This document shows, one piece after another, positions 12,835 to 23,118 of a DNA stretch of 64,000 nt (the stretch's first letter is position 1; each line of letters begins with the position of its first letter). The position numbers and the translations under genes were made by a program. This DNA comes from Pleurodeles waltl (Eukaryota; Chordata; Amphibia; Caudata; Salamandridae). Location: the NCBI RefSeq assembly GCF_031143425.1, contig NC_090444.1, positions 1,349,560,323 through 1,349,624,322 of the forward strand, written 5' to 3'. The notes beneath the pieces were generated by a model that made no database searches, was not told the DNA's origin, and worked only from the letters and a program-made list of their open reading frames with translations.

Positions 12835-14091
12835 ATCAATCATTCAGAAATGTATAGAGCGCGCTACTCACCCGTGAGGGTCTCAAGGCGCTTGGGGGGT
12901 GGGGGTGGGAGGTCACTGTTCGAACAACCATTTCTTGAGGTTTTTTCTGAAGAGCAGGAGGTCTTTGGTTTTGCGGAGGTTGGTGGGGAGGGAGTTCCAG
13001 GTTTTGGGGGCGAGGCATGAGAAGGCCCTGCCTCCTGTAGTGGTACGTTGGATGTGGGGGACAGTGGCTAGTGCGAGGTCGGCAGAACGGAGGTTGCGGG
13101 TGGGAGTATGGAAGTTCACTCTTTCGTTGAGGTAGGTTGGGCCGGTGTTGTGGAGGGATTTGTGTGCGTGGATGAGGATCTTGAAAGTGATTCTCTTGTC
13201 TATGGGGAGCCAGCGAAGGGATTTGAAGTGTGGTGAGATTTGTTCGTGGTGGGGGAGGTCCAGGATGAGGCGTGTGGCTGTGTTCTGGATTCTCTGGAGT
13301 TTGCGTTTGAGTTTGAGTGTGGTGCCGGCATAGAGGGCATTGCCGTAGTCTAGCCTGCTGCTGATGAGTGCATGGGTGACTGTCTTCCTGGTCTCTGAGG
13401 GAATCCATTTGAAGGATTTTTTCAGAGTGCAGAGTGTGTGGAAGCAGGAGGGGGTTACTGCGTTGATTTGCTGGGTCATGGAGAGGGAGGGGTCCAGGAT
13501 GATGCCGAGGTTGCGAGCGTGGTTTGCGGGGATGGGTGCTGGGCCTAGGGCGGTGGGCCACCAGGAGTCGTCCCATATGGTTTTGTTGGGGCCGAAGATG
13601 ATGATTTCGGTTTTGTTGGAGTTAAGCTTGAGGTGGTTTGTTGTCATCCAGGTGGCGGTGTCAAGGACTGCAGCATGTAGGTTGGTTTTGGCGGTGGTGG
13701 GGTTGCGGGTGAGGGAGAAGATGAGTTTGGTGTCGTCTGCGTGGGAGAGGATGGTGATTCCGTGTGGTCAGAGGATGTTGGCGAGGGGGGTCATGTAAAT
13801 GTTGAAGAGGGTGGGGCTGAGGGAGGACCTTTGGGGGACTCCGTAGATTATTTTGGTAGCAGTGGAGTGGAAGGGTGGGAGGTGGACTCTTTGGGTCCGG
13901 TCAGTGAGGAAGGAGGTGAGCCAGTCGAAGGCTTTGTGACGAATTCCTGTGTTGTGGAGGCGTGTGCAGAGTGTGTGGTGACAGACAGTGTCAAAGGCCA
14001 CGGAGAGGTCTAGGAGGATGAGTGCGACGGTCTTGCCCTTGTCGACTCTGGCATCTGTTAATTTCCTGTAGGATAACATTGGAGCACCCAA
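12835..14091 (-). mobile_element. L2/CR1-type LINE, 3' fragment
   Basis: The minus strand encodes the C-terminal part of a LINE reverse transcriptase, then a short 3' tail (about 12895 down to 12835) containing 'gagtagcgcgctatac', typical of L2-type 3' ends. The insertion is 5'-truncated at about 14091 within the RT domain. It is GC-richer and much better preserved than the DNA around it, with a single stop in about 393 codons, which suggests a fairly young insertion. Confidence 0.8.
12913..14091 (-). pseudogene. L2-type LINE reverse transcriptase, C-terminal half
   Basis: One minus-strand frame stays open from 14091 to 12913 except for a TGA at 13768-13770. It carries LILLDLSVAFDTV (palm motif A), GVPQRSSLSPTLFNIYM (motif B), HADDTKLIF (motif C, where most family members have YADD), then HLKLNSNKTE and LGIILDPSLSM. 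The usual L2/CR1 tail follows: SSRLDYGNALY, LQRIQNTATRL, LRWLPI..RI.FKI and AFSCLAPKTWNSLP. The enzyme primes reverse transcription at a nicked target site. The endonuclease is absent through 5' truncation. The 246-codon His/Pro-rich frame on the same strand is only a frame shadow. Confidence 0.85.
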
Positions 14092-14805
14092 TGCTGAAAA
14101 GCACCTCTGCCCCAGTGTCTCCTAAAGTGACATGTTGGTACTGCCTTGTACCTTGACCCATACTTACCTTAACTCCAGAAGATTGGTCCTGTAAATCGCT
14201 GCTAAGTGCCCGAATGCAGTATGTATTTCTCTCATAGGATAATACTACTGCTTCCGAAATTGCTCTGTCAACTTTTGAAACATATAAAAATTAATATCTC
14301 GAAACGTATTTACCTGATTCTGATGATCTTGGTATCTAAATTCATATAAAAATAAGTGTTCATTTTATAAATTGGTGTCTGATTTTGTTATTGAGTGTGT
14401 CTCACTTACTAGCTCCCTTATGTGCAATACATGCTTAACACTATCCTCTAATGAGCCTAACTGCTCACCCAGACTACCACAAAAGAGAGATATTAGGGTT
14501 ATTATTTTAACTCCTGTCAGCCAATAGTGGTTGCCCTGGACTATCTGGATAGTGTCCCCTTACATTGGTACACTACATAGGTAGCCAGCTTCCTACAGAA
14601 TCTTTGTAGTGTTCAAGTATGGTGGGTGGCAGCTCCTCCGCTTCAGCCTAACATAGAGGCCCATCCTGTTAACACCTCTTCCCCCTTTGCTTTACTGTCT
14701 GGAAGCAGTACACAAAGACCAACTTCTGCCTACACCTAATCATGTGACCTAGGATACAGGCTGAAGGCACCAAATGGTTTGGGTAAGAAAATGCCAACTT
14801 ACTAT

Positions 14806-15165
14806 GGAACATTCATAGATTCACATGCTTGAATCATTCCCCGTCGTTGAGATGGGAGTCCCCGGTATAAATTACACAAGTAGTGTTAAAATATATTAAC
14901 TAAAAAAAGGCCCTAGGCCTCTTCACTTTAACAGTCTATCAGAGTCATTTTAGGAAAAAGGACCAAACTTGAGTATCCACCAATCAGGTGACACCACCCT
15001 CTAGAATCCTCCTGAGAGAAGCTCCAGCACCTCAGATTTTCTACCGCATGTCGTGCTAGGAAGTCTCCTCAGAGCTCTGCTCTTTCTTCACACCTTTTGA
15101 ACTAGATTCAACAGATTTTTCTCTGAGAAAAACTTCTCTGACCTGATTAGGAAAACATCTTCAAC
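14806..15165 (+). repeat. DIRS left terminal and 5' untranslated region
   Basis: Begins about 14806 with 'gaacattcatagattcac' and precedes the gag ATG at 15166. It has a TATAAAT-like box (14873-14880), no coding potential and a T/C-rich stretch just before the start codon. Its place makes it the left inverted terminal repeat plus leader of the DIRS element. The exact first base is not fixed by a target duplication, because DIRS elements do not make one. Confidence 0.55.
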
Positions 15166-15447
15166 ATGTCTGATAAGGAGAAGAAGGGTTTATTCAGAAA
15201 TTGCAAAACTTGTGGCAAGAAAAGACTACATTCTGAAGACCCTCACCAGGATTGTATATACTGCCTCTATCCAGACCATTCAGCCAAGGACTGTAAGGTT
15301 TGTCGTACCCTTTCCTATAAGACTCTTAAGGATAGGGAAGGCAGATTATTGATATGGCTGCAAAAACTTAAATACAGAGAGAATCCAGTTTCTGACTCTG
15401 ATAGTAATGACTCTTCAATATATAAAAAGTCATCAAAGAGGGCGTGA
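15166..15447 (+). CDS. DIRS Gag N-terminal segment with zinc knuckle
   Basis: This 93-codon frame opens with ATG at 15166, the first ATG after the leader. It carries a cysteine cluster (CKTC, residues 14-17) and then CIYCLYPDHSAKDC, a CX2CX4HX4C zinc knuckle. Gag-type proteins use such knuckles to bind the element RNA in the particle. The frame ends in TGA at 15445-15447, and the reading continues in other frames, so the original gag was longer and this is a broken 5' segment. Confidence in the DIRS assignment comes mainly from the genes that follow. Confidence 0.7.
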   Translation: MSDKEKKGLFRNCKTCGKKRLHSEDPHQDCIYCLYPDHSAKDCKVCRTLSYKTLKDREGRLLIWLQKLKYRENPVSDSDSNDSSIYKKSSKRA

Positions 15448-17439
15448 TCAGACACAAGATCTCCTTCCCAAAACTCAAGAAAAGCCCACAAAAAGACCGC
15501 TTCAGGGTCTTACAAGGGCCGCAGCCCATCTACTTCACCTAAAAAATCTTCCAGTAAAGGGGAGAGAGGTCATGCCAGCAGTTCAGAGAGGCATAAATAT
15601 CATCCTCTGTCCCTCCATCTGTGCCTTTCAAGATACCATCCTCTACTTCTACAAAAAAGACACAGTCGACGACAGATTCATCATCGACGAGACCGTCGGT
15701 GAGCGCTTTTCCAACGCCAACGACGACTTCAACATTTCCACTGTCGGCGGCAGCTCCGACGACGATCTCGTCGACGACGAGTGCCCCACCCCCGACGAGA
15801 GCGGCATCGACGATGTCATTGTCGACGAACGTCTACACCTCATCATCGTCGACCGCGCTTATGACGGTATCGGCTTTACCGTCGTCGACGTCCTCGTCGA
15901 CGGTAGACTCGTCGGTGAGGCTGCATCCATCAAGATTTCCATGCGTTCAGCAACTACGACACCGCCGCCGACGAAGTCCATGTATGCGCCGTCGACAACA
16001 TCATCGACGAGAGAAAAACATCAGAAAACTCATGAGAAACTGACCCCAAAGCATACCTCACCTAGTAAGGTGACCTCCCTTATTCCTGTGCATCTGTTAG
16101 AGGGAGATGAAGACTCACACGACGAGGGGCCATTCGGAGCAGCCCATAGTCCATCACAATTGAATGTCAAGTATCAAGAAGAGGACGAGTTTGATGAATC
16201 CTATGACCCTCAATTTTATGGAGAATACCAAGAATATCAACATTCCATCCTCCTTATTGTCTGACCTCAGAGCAATGTTAGCTGATTACAGCAGGCGTTT
16301 TCCTCCTCAAGGGGAGCAACCTCCTCCATCGCCTGTCTCTGGGGTTACCACTCCACGTCAGAGACCAGTTTCTTTATCTCTCACAAACGTGGCTACTCCG
16401 GATATGACGCTGCCTCACGATACGTACATGTCAGAAGGGGATCACGAAGAAGGGGAGCTCCTGGAAACTCATTCCGAGTGGGATGAATACATCATCCCTG
16501 CTCCTCCTTCTCCTTCTCCTTCTCAATCAAAGGTGGAGTCCCCACCAGACGCCATTGGACAATTTTACAATCTCCTAGAAAGAGCAGCTAAGCATTTCAC
16601 TTTGCCAATGCCATCTAAACAGACAGTTTTCTCTACAATTTTAAAGAGCCGTTTCAAAAATCTGTGCGCTCTATTTCGCTGGTTATCTATTTATGGGAAG
16701 AAGGCCTAAAAGTCATGCAAAATCCTGCTACTGTCACAGCAGTACTGCCTCATTTAGACAAGAAGTACAAGGCACCGGACGATGCACCGGCATGTCTAAC
16801 TGAACATCCTCATCCGGACTGAGTGGTGGCTCAGGCGGCACAGAGGAAGTCCAAAAATCCATCTGCCCCGATTTCCGCACCCCCAAAGAGGGTAGACGAT
16901 TAGATAACATCGAAAAGAGGTTTTCCTCTATGGCTAGCCTAGTGGTAAGAGCTGCTAACTCACTAGCGGTGTTAGCTAGGTTTGACAGGCAGCTATGGGC
17001 AGACATCGCCCCACATATTAGCCAGTTGCCAGAGGACGCAAAATCAGAGGCAAACAAGACATTGCAAGAGGGTCAGCGCACGTCAGCGGAACTCATTGAC
17101 TGTGCAATGGGCATAGCCACGACTGCATTTCGACAGCTTGCAGGGGCAGCTGTTCTTAGAAGACAAGGTTGGCTAAAGGCTACTTCATTCCGGCCTGAGG
17201 TGCAGAATAAGATTTTGGACTTACCTTTTGGTGGCCAGGCGTTATTCGGCAAACATATCGACGAGGCTTTACAATCTATTAAGTCTGACACAGATACGGC
17301 AAGGTCATTAGGGACTCTCCAATTTCGAAAGCCTTCCTTTCGAGCTAGAGTTCGTTGCCAACCTTCATATAGAGGAGGATATCGGCAGTATAGATATTCC
17401 ACCTATCCTTCCTCTTCTCAACAGTACCGTCAATACTAA
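15448..17439 (+). pseudogene. DIRS Gag, middle and C-terminal parts, frameshifted
   Basis: After the stop at 15447 the coding sense passes through at least two frame changes. 15655-16010 is a GTCGAC-rich low-complexity tract. 16164-16709 encodes a proline/acidic segment (EGDHEEGELLETHSEWDEY) and a helical stretch (NLLERAAKHF). 16930-17439 encodes the C-terminal part (VVRAANSLAVLARFDRQLW, then QLAGAAVLRRQGWLK), ending in a Tyr/Arg/Ser-rich tail. These match the general layout of vertebrate DIRS ORF1: acidic middle, helical core, basic tyrosine-rich end. The breaks rule out a functional product. Confidence 0.65.
15655..16010 (+). repeat. GTCGAC-rich codon-repeat tract inside DIRS gag
   Basis: TCGACGA-type words recur throughout, giving high CpG density in otherwise AT-rich sequence. 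Frames on both strands stay open across it because the words contain few possible stops. The + frames read Asp/Val-rich or Ser/Thr-rich. It is part of gag, not a separate gene. Confidence 0.75.
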
Positions 17440-17467
17440 CCCCAAAGGCAGCCGCCGCAAGCAGCTT

Positions 17468-19468
17468 ATGGTAGATCTGGCGGTAGGGGATGCTCAACTC
17501 GCCCTGCTAAAGACTCGGTTCGTAGAGCCTGATGCAGCCGACGCGCCGGCTACACCCAACTCTCCTCCTTTGGTTCTAGGTAGAAGGATATCCCTCTTTC
17601 TCAAACAATGGCAAGTCATCACATCAGACAAGTGGGTCCTCCAATTAGTGAAACAGGGCCACACTCTAGAATTTACCCAACTGCCTCCCTCCAATCCTCA
17701 CCTCAGGACTCCTTCAAGATACCCACAACAACTCAAGAAGGAGATCAACAAGATGCTCCTCAAAGGGGCTATAGAAAAGGTACCTCAATCGCAGCAAGGA
17801 AGGGGGTTTTATTCCAGGTTCTTCCTCATTCGCAAAAAGTGGAAAGATTGGAGGCCGATCCTCGATTTACGGGAACTGAACATCTACTTAAAAAAGCAAT
17901 TGTTCCCCATGATCAGCCTACACGATGTCCTCCTGCGCCTCAACCAGGGAGATTTCATGTCTCCACTAGACCTAAAAGACGCATATTTCCACATTCCCAT
18001 CCACCCTGCCCACAGACAATACCTGAGATTCACAGAAGCCGGCAGCCATTTTCAATTTCGTGTCCTTCCCTTCGGCCTAAAATCCGCTCCCAGGATATTC
18101 ACCAAATGTCAAGCGCCAATCGCAGCCTTCCTCAGGAGGAGGAAAAACCAAATTTTTCCATATCTAGACGATTGTCTGGTAAAATATTTGTAAATGATAA
18201 AAGCAAGTACCTACGCAGGGGTGCGCAGATCAACAGGATGTTGCGTTTCCTTACTAACCAATCTAGGCCTAACCATCAACTGGGAGAAGTCCAAACCTCT
18301 GCCAGCACGCAGTATCACATTTTTAGGGGCAAACCTGGATATGCAATCCACCCTGGGGTGTCCCACAGTAGACAGGCAACAAAGGTTACTGACACTAACA
18401 AAATCAATACAGAAAAGAAGCTGTGTTTCTGTCCGCCTGTTCAAGTCACTGTTGGGCATGATATTATCATGCATACCTCTGGTTCCTCTCTGCCGACTAA
18501 AGATGCGCCCGTTACAGGAGCTACTAAATCGCCAATAGCTCCAGGTTTCGGGAAACTTTGAAGATCGAACAGACATTACCCCAGCAATAGCCAAAGCACT
18601 GACATGGTGGTCTCAAGCGCATCATCTGTTCATAGGCCTTTCGTTCCTACATCATCCGGCTCCGTGGACCATCACTACGGGCGCATCTCTGGAGGGTTGG
18701 GGAGCCGTGCTACAGGATCTTCAAGTAAGTGGCAAGTGGCCACCACAATTGACAGCGATGCAAATCAATTGGCTAGAGCTTAGAGCAGTGTACCTCGCTT
18801 TGCAGGCTTTACTCCCGAAAATATCAGGATCGCACGTAGTAATAAGAACCGACAACACCACTACGATGCATTACCTCAACAAACAAGGAGGCACAAGATC
18901 TCTCACCCTCTCCAGAGAAGCCCAGAGAATTTGGAATTGGGTCTCGCAGCAAGGCATCACACTCTCAGCTGTGCATTTGCCGGGGATAGAGAACAAGCCA
19001 GCGGATGGGCTCAGCAGACAAAGATCGAGCTGCCACGAGTGGGAGCTGGACCAGTCGATAGTGGACTACATCTTTTCCCAGTGGGGAACGCCAACAATAG
19101 ACCTGTTTGCCAACAAAGGGAACGCCAAATGCCAGTACTTCGCAAGCTGGCATCACCAAAAGGGATCTTGGGGGAATGCATTTTCGATAGTCTGGTCAGG
19201 CATCTTTGCTTACGCCTTTCCTCCAATTCCATTGATCCCAAGAGTCCTCACAAAGATTGAGGCAGAGCCGTGCACTCTGATATTGATAGCTCCGTATTGG
19301 CCGCGCCAACACTGGTTTGCGGAGCTTCTTCTATCAATCAAGCCTCACACTCTGCTGAAACCGTTTCCACAATTGCTAACAATGAACGAAGGACAAGTAT
19401 GGCACCCAGATCCTCAGTCGATGAGATTGTCAGCATGGCTCATGGGCAAAGGGAGTTCGCACATCTGA
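17468..19468 (+). pseudogene. DIRS reverse transcriptase, RNase H and methyltransferase-like domain
   Basis: One frame runs the whole length with two in-frame stops (TAA at 18191-18193, TAG at 18536-18538). RT motifs are LDLKDAYFHIPIH (motif A), RVLPFGLKSAPRIF (motif B) and FPYLDDCLV (motif C, YLDD). Next comes LTINWEKS. RNase H has TGASLEGWGAVL, where the family normally has an Asp instead of Gly, then NWLELRAVYLALQAL, IRTDNTTTMHYLN and GIENKPADGLSR. The last part, PTIDLFANKGNAKCQYF to LIAPYWPRQHWFAEL, is the methyltransferase-like domain of DIRS elements, of unknown need. Together these would copy the RNA into DNA. The stops and the lost RNase H Asp indicate an inactive copy. Confidence 0.85.
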
Positions 19469-20482
19469 ATATCCCACAGGAGGGTAGGGACATCTTGTCC
19501 AGAGCTAGAGCGGATAGCACCAATAAGGCTTACTCTTGCAAATGGAAACGATTTTGTGGCTGGTGTCATCAGCGACAGATTGACTCACTATCTTCACCAC
19601 CGAAACAAATATTGCCGTATTTATTGCAGTTAGCGCAAGCAGGCCTGGCACATTCCTCCATTAAAGTACATCTGGCAGCAGTAGCCGCATACAGACGCTC
19701 AGATGCTTCACTGTCGCTCTATTCCTCTCGTCTAATCAAACGGTTTTTGAAAGGACTTTTCAGGGTTTTTCCTCCATTCAGACCACCTCCTCCTTAGTGT
19801 AACCTGAATATCGTTTTAGCACAGCTGATGAAGCATCCATTTGAGCAGATTCATCGTGCTTCTCTCAAATTACTTTCATGGAAGGTTGCTTTATTGGTGG
19901 CTTTCACATCAGCCAGACGTGTCAGCGAAGTGCAGGCCCTCTCTATTCAAGAGCTGTTCTTACAGTTTAAACGAGACAGGCTACTGCTGCGTACTAATCC
20001 CCATTTCATCCCAAAGGTTCCTTCATACTTCCACATCAACGAGCCCTTAATGTTCAAATCTTTTTTTCCTCATCCTGCTACTCCAGCGGATAGAGCATTA
20101 CACTCCTTAGACGTTGATATGTGTTCAATTTTACTTGGACAGAACTAAGTCCTTTTGACACTCTAATCAACTGTTCGTAGCATACAGTACACCTTGACGA
20201 GGCCAACCACTCTCTAAGCAGAGTATATCCAGAAGGATCGCCACCGCCATTCAAATCTGCCACCAAGCAGCGGGTAAACCTCTGCATTCATCTGTACATG
20301 CTCATTCTACGAGGGCAGTCTCTTCGTCAGCAGCTCTGTTCGCGGGGGTTTCCCTACAAGACATTTGTAGAGCAGCAACATGGAAGAGCTGTCATACATT
20401 CACAAGGCACTACTGCTTGGAATCTCTATCTCAAGGAGAGATAGCAGTGGGTCAAGCAGTCTTCAGGAATCTCTTCAGATGA
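19270..20482 (+). pseudogene. DIRS tyrosine recombinase
   Basis: This enzyme would insert the circular DNA copy by site-specific recombination. The frame overlaps the end of the RT frame, as is usual in DIRS. The N-terminal core-binding part reads STNKAYSCKWKRFCGWC and SSIKVHLAAVAAYRR. A TAG at 19795-19797 interrupts it, and the same frame resumes with the catalytic domain: TSARRVSEVQAL holds the first catalytic Arg. A frame change between about 20110 and 20280 leads to HSTR (the HxxR box) and FTRHYCLE, where the Tyr is the expected nucleophile. The reading ends at TGA 20480-20482. The catalytic residues survive but the frame does not. Confidence 0.82.
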
Positions 20483-20667
20483 AGGTGAGCCATCTTTTTT
20501 CATCCCTCCATCCTACAACAGGTATGCACATTGTTTATGTCTTTTATGTACAGATAGCACGTTATAATTGGTAGAAAAAAAAAGAAAAAGAAGAGTGTAA
20601 CATAGAGAAAAGTGGAGATAATTAACGATAGTATTGTCATACCATATTTTCTTTGAAGTATTCCTTG

Positions 20668-20671
<4 letters not shown>

Positions 20672-20702
<31 letters not shown>
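20672..20702. repeat. (TA)n microsatellite
   Basis: About 15 uninterrupted TA units lie between the 3' side of the DIRS element and the end of the Penelope-like fragment. Confidence 0.95.
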
Positions 20703-20705
<3 letters not shown>

Positions 20706-20769
20706 CATCAAAGATTTAGCAACGCACTCCACCAAGGTACAATAATTCTTGATTTATTTTGAAACAGGA

Positions 20770-20815
20770 AAGCAGAACAACGCGTTTCGACCGAATGGTC
20801 TTTTTCGAGTTCAAA
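20770..20815 (-). ncRNA. Hammerhead-ribozyme-like relic of a Penelope element
   Basis: Reading the minus strand, a 4-bp stem GACC/GGTC with loop ATTC (20789-20800) is followed directly by GAAACGCG (20781-20788). That is the stem II and GAAA core arrangement of Penelope-associated hammerheads. The other invariant core, CTGATGA, should precede the stem but here reads CTCGAAA (about 20801-20807), so self-cleavage is unlikely. The call is a degenerate relic, not an active ribozyme. Confidence 0.4.
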
Positions 20816-21283
20816 CATCCGGTTCACACTACAAGTTCCTTTTATAATGGACAGTATTATACCCACATGATGCATGCTGGGAATTGTAGTTTAACCATAA
20901 ACAAGTAATTTAAGTGCAAAATTTTGCGATCAATCTTTCTCAGGGAGAATACAATCATATTGAAATTCCAACATTCTGTAAATAAGTAACCAAATAGCAA
21001 ATTCATGTCATTTGTTGTTTGCAACTCAAATTCTGTTATTCTCACCATTAGTTTAATTGACTTTATACTGCCATTTTTAACTTACTTTTTCCTAGTGGTA
21101 ATATAATGAATATGACTTGAGTTTTATATTTTTACAAGTTTTAAATTTCGTGTGAATCAGGACTTGCTTAAAGAAAGAAAGAAAAATAGAATTTCTCTCC
21201 AATGCTCACAAACATAATTAGGACAATTATTAAAAGTCTCAACCGATCAAAAATTTCACTTATATGTTATTTGGATTATACAC

Positions 21284-21634
21284 TCATAAATGAACATAAA
21301 GTTCTTCATCATTGTTCATCCCAAAAGGGGCCTTCGTTTTCATTCGAATTATAAATTTCGATTCTAATTGCCTCAACTTTCTTACTCGATCCCCTCCTCT
21401 TTCATGATTTGGGATATGATCTATACCATAATATCTGAGTGTCTTCCAATCATTTGATGTGTGTGTCTGTAGATGTCTGGCTGTCGCATATGTATAATCT
21501 CTGTGAGTGATGGGTTTACCACTACCACCAACAAAACATCTAGCAATAAAACTAGCAAAACTTACATTACCTTTTAAAGACTGTTCTGTCTTGAAACAAG
21601 AGGCATAGCTGGATGGTGCTAAGCACATATACAA
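21284..21634 (-). pseudogene. Penelope-like GIY-YIG endonuclease, C-terminal part
   Basis: The 116-codon frame contains LQTHTSNDWKTLRYYGIDHI, then RGGDRVRKLRQLESKFI and KTKAPFGMNND. This matches the C-terminal pattern of Penelope-type proteins, 'RGGD....L..(R/L)E..(W/F)I..(L/M).T..P.G(L/M)N', which closes the GIY-YIG endonuclease domain that nicks target DNA. The GIY-YIG core and the RT are missing upstream. The ATG at 21634 is probably an internal Met. Identification is by motif only. Confidence 0.7.
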
Positions 21635-21659
21635 ACTATATATGGTAAAACTAATTGGA

Positions 21660-22610
21660 ATTGCTGCTCAGGTATTGAGAGAAAGATAAGGTAAATAGAG
21701 CAAACTTCTGCTTGCTCCCCATAAGAGGTTTGTCACCTAAAAGGTGAAACTGATTCTACAAGCAGATGTTGCACAAATGAAGAACTATCATTACTTTATA
21801 ATCTATGTATGTGTAGTGATCTTGACAATATTGAGGCAGAAACTTTTAAGGCCGGTCTTCCTTTGCTTAAATGTTATGAAATGTACTGAAGTGGCAAAAG
21901 CATGTTTAAGCGGTGATGACTTTCAATTGATCACTTGTTAAAATTTATGGATATATTTTTAAGTATACTAATTGTTCTGAGTACAACAAAGATAAAATGA
22001 TTTGATGTTTTGCTATAGTGATTTTATAAACGGTTTTATTGTTTGCGCTCATAAATTGTAAATATTTTAAATAATTCAAAGTAAAAAAATTTACTCAGAT
22101 TATCAATGCTTGACATTTGTCACGTACAGTGAGCAGCTACTCTCTGATGTTTAAGATGGTGAAAGCGTAGAAGTAGGTCAGCTTTTTTAGTATTCGAGTG
22201 ATGAAGGTTTAAGTTTAGAAGAAAAATTTATAGTGGGTAATGAGGCAATTTGTGACTTTGTAATAGTGGGAACTAAAGCTGGAAGGCCACAGTTCTCATT
22301 GTTAGAATTGCGAGTGGCAGTGTTTTAACAAGGGTGTTTGTATAATGCAAGCATCTTTGTAGCACCTAATGCCTGTGGTGATGCTGAATGTTCATGGTGA
22401 TCCATGTATTGTAAGACTGCTAAAAGTAGACAATTCAGATATATTATTGTTATGTTTGAGTGTTATGATTTTATTGTTAAATAATGACGTTGTTATGATT
22501 AAGCTTTTTGGAAGTCAAGATGACCAAGAATTTAGGCCGAGTAATTGCTAATTCTTTGTGGCCTCTAACCAGTTGTTCTGAGGAGTACCCTCTTCATCAA
22601 GGCAGACTTT
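21660..22610. other. AT-rich stretch without a recognisable gene
   Basis: It holds only short frames (21744-21941, 22369-22551) rich in Leu/Ile/Val, with no family motif. No terminal repeats are seen. It may be unique DNA separating the Penelope fragment from the LTR at 22617. Confidence 0.45.
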
Positions 22611-22616
22611 GGTATC

Positions 22617-22855
22617 TGTAGTAGGTATTACACATCACATTGAGCCATCTAAATGCAGTTAAACAAGCCTTTATTTTCCACGACTCCTCTGAGCAGCTTG
22701 TCTCCATCTCTGCGCAGACCAACTCCCCTTTTCAAACCACAATATCTCCAATGTTCCGCCTTCCATATTCCCTTCATAAAACATTAGCTCAACCTCCTAT
22801 GTTACAAATATGCAGAACCGCGGCATAGCATACAACAAAAAATATGCCCTTATTT
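22617..22855 (-). repeat. Gypsy-type LTR, diverged 3' part
   Basis: Starting at TGTAG (22617), about 220 bp align with the left end of the LTR at 36436-37378 at roughly 80% identity, judged by eye. The shared part includes the TTTATTTTCC block, an AATAAA polyadenylation signal on the minus strand. The sequences then part completely, so this is another LTR subfamily. A pyrimidine-rich tract at 22995-23033 (purine-rich on the minus strand) could be a polypurine tract, which would put the LTR start near 23021. Confidence 0.6.
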
Positions 22856-23118
22856 ACAATAACCTTTAAAAAAAGAAATGGAATAAAATAACATATAAAA
22901 TACAAACATGCACAAAATTCCATACCTACAACTTAAAATTATATACATATGTGATTAAACTAAACACACAAACTCCTTATATTTCTCAGGAAATTTAATT
23001 TCTCTTTTCCTTCTCCCACCCTCTTATTCCTCTATATCAGGAGTTTTTTCATTTTATTTTGTACCACTCTTCATGTTTCTTTTAAGATCTAACCCACCTT
23101 TTTTTCCTCACACACATT

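Larger units (their letters stand above)
11485..14597 (+). repeat. Long LTR/leader-type repeat interrupted by an L2 LINE
   Basis: GC-moderate, non-coding sequence runs from about 11485 to 12834 and resumes at 14092-14597, around an L2-type insertion. The right end, CTTCCTACA at 14589-14597, is the exact reverse complement of the TGTAGGAAG that starts the LTR at 702. That marks it as an LTR terminus. Two 86-bp blocks (12748-12833 and 14134-14219) are diverged copies of one unit on either side of the LINE. The left limit is approximate. Confidence 0.5.
14806..20580 (+). mobile_element. DIRS-type retrotransposon, nearly complete
   Basis: DIRS elements replicate through RNA but integrate with a tyrosine recombinase instead of an integrase, leaving no target duplication. 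Here a non-coding terminal region (14806-15165) is followed by gag (15166-17439), an RT-RNase H-methyltransferase-like frame (17468-19468) and an overlapping tyrosine recombinase frame (19270-20482). This is the standard DIRS set and order. In-frame stops and frameshifts break each part, so this copy is inactive. I could not find an inverted copy of the left end near 20500-20600, so the right terminus may be truncated or diverged. Confidence 0.88.
20705..21640 (-). mobile_element. Penelope-like element, 3' fragment
   Basis: On the minus strand a GIY-YIG-type C-terminal coding segment (21634-21284) is followed by an AT-rich untranslated stretch. Next come a GAAACGCGT motif (20780-20788) and 'tattgtaccttgg' near 20735. 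Penelope-like elements encode RT plus GIY-YIG endonuclease and carry hammerhead-type motifs with GAAACGCG, so protein and RNA-level signals agree in order and strand. The reverse transcriptase part is absent, which indicates a 5' truncation at about 21640. The (TA)n tract lies right at its end. Confidence 0.7.

Noticed and set aside
12836..13576. 246-codon frame on the minus strand, His/Pro-rich
   Set aside because: It overlaps the L2 reverse transcriptase in another frame of the same strand, and its composition is what a GC-rich RT gene gives when read out of frame.
17608..18561. 317-codon frame on the + strand over the DIRS RT
   Set aside because: The RT motifs are in the neighbouring frame. 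This one has Ser/Pro/Arg-rich text without motifs and is a shadow.
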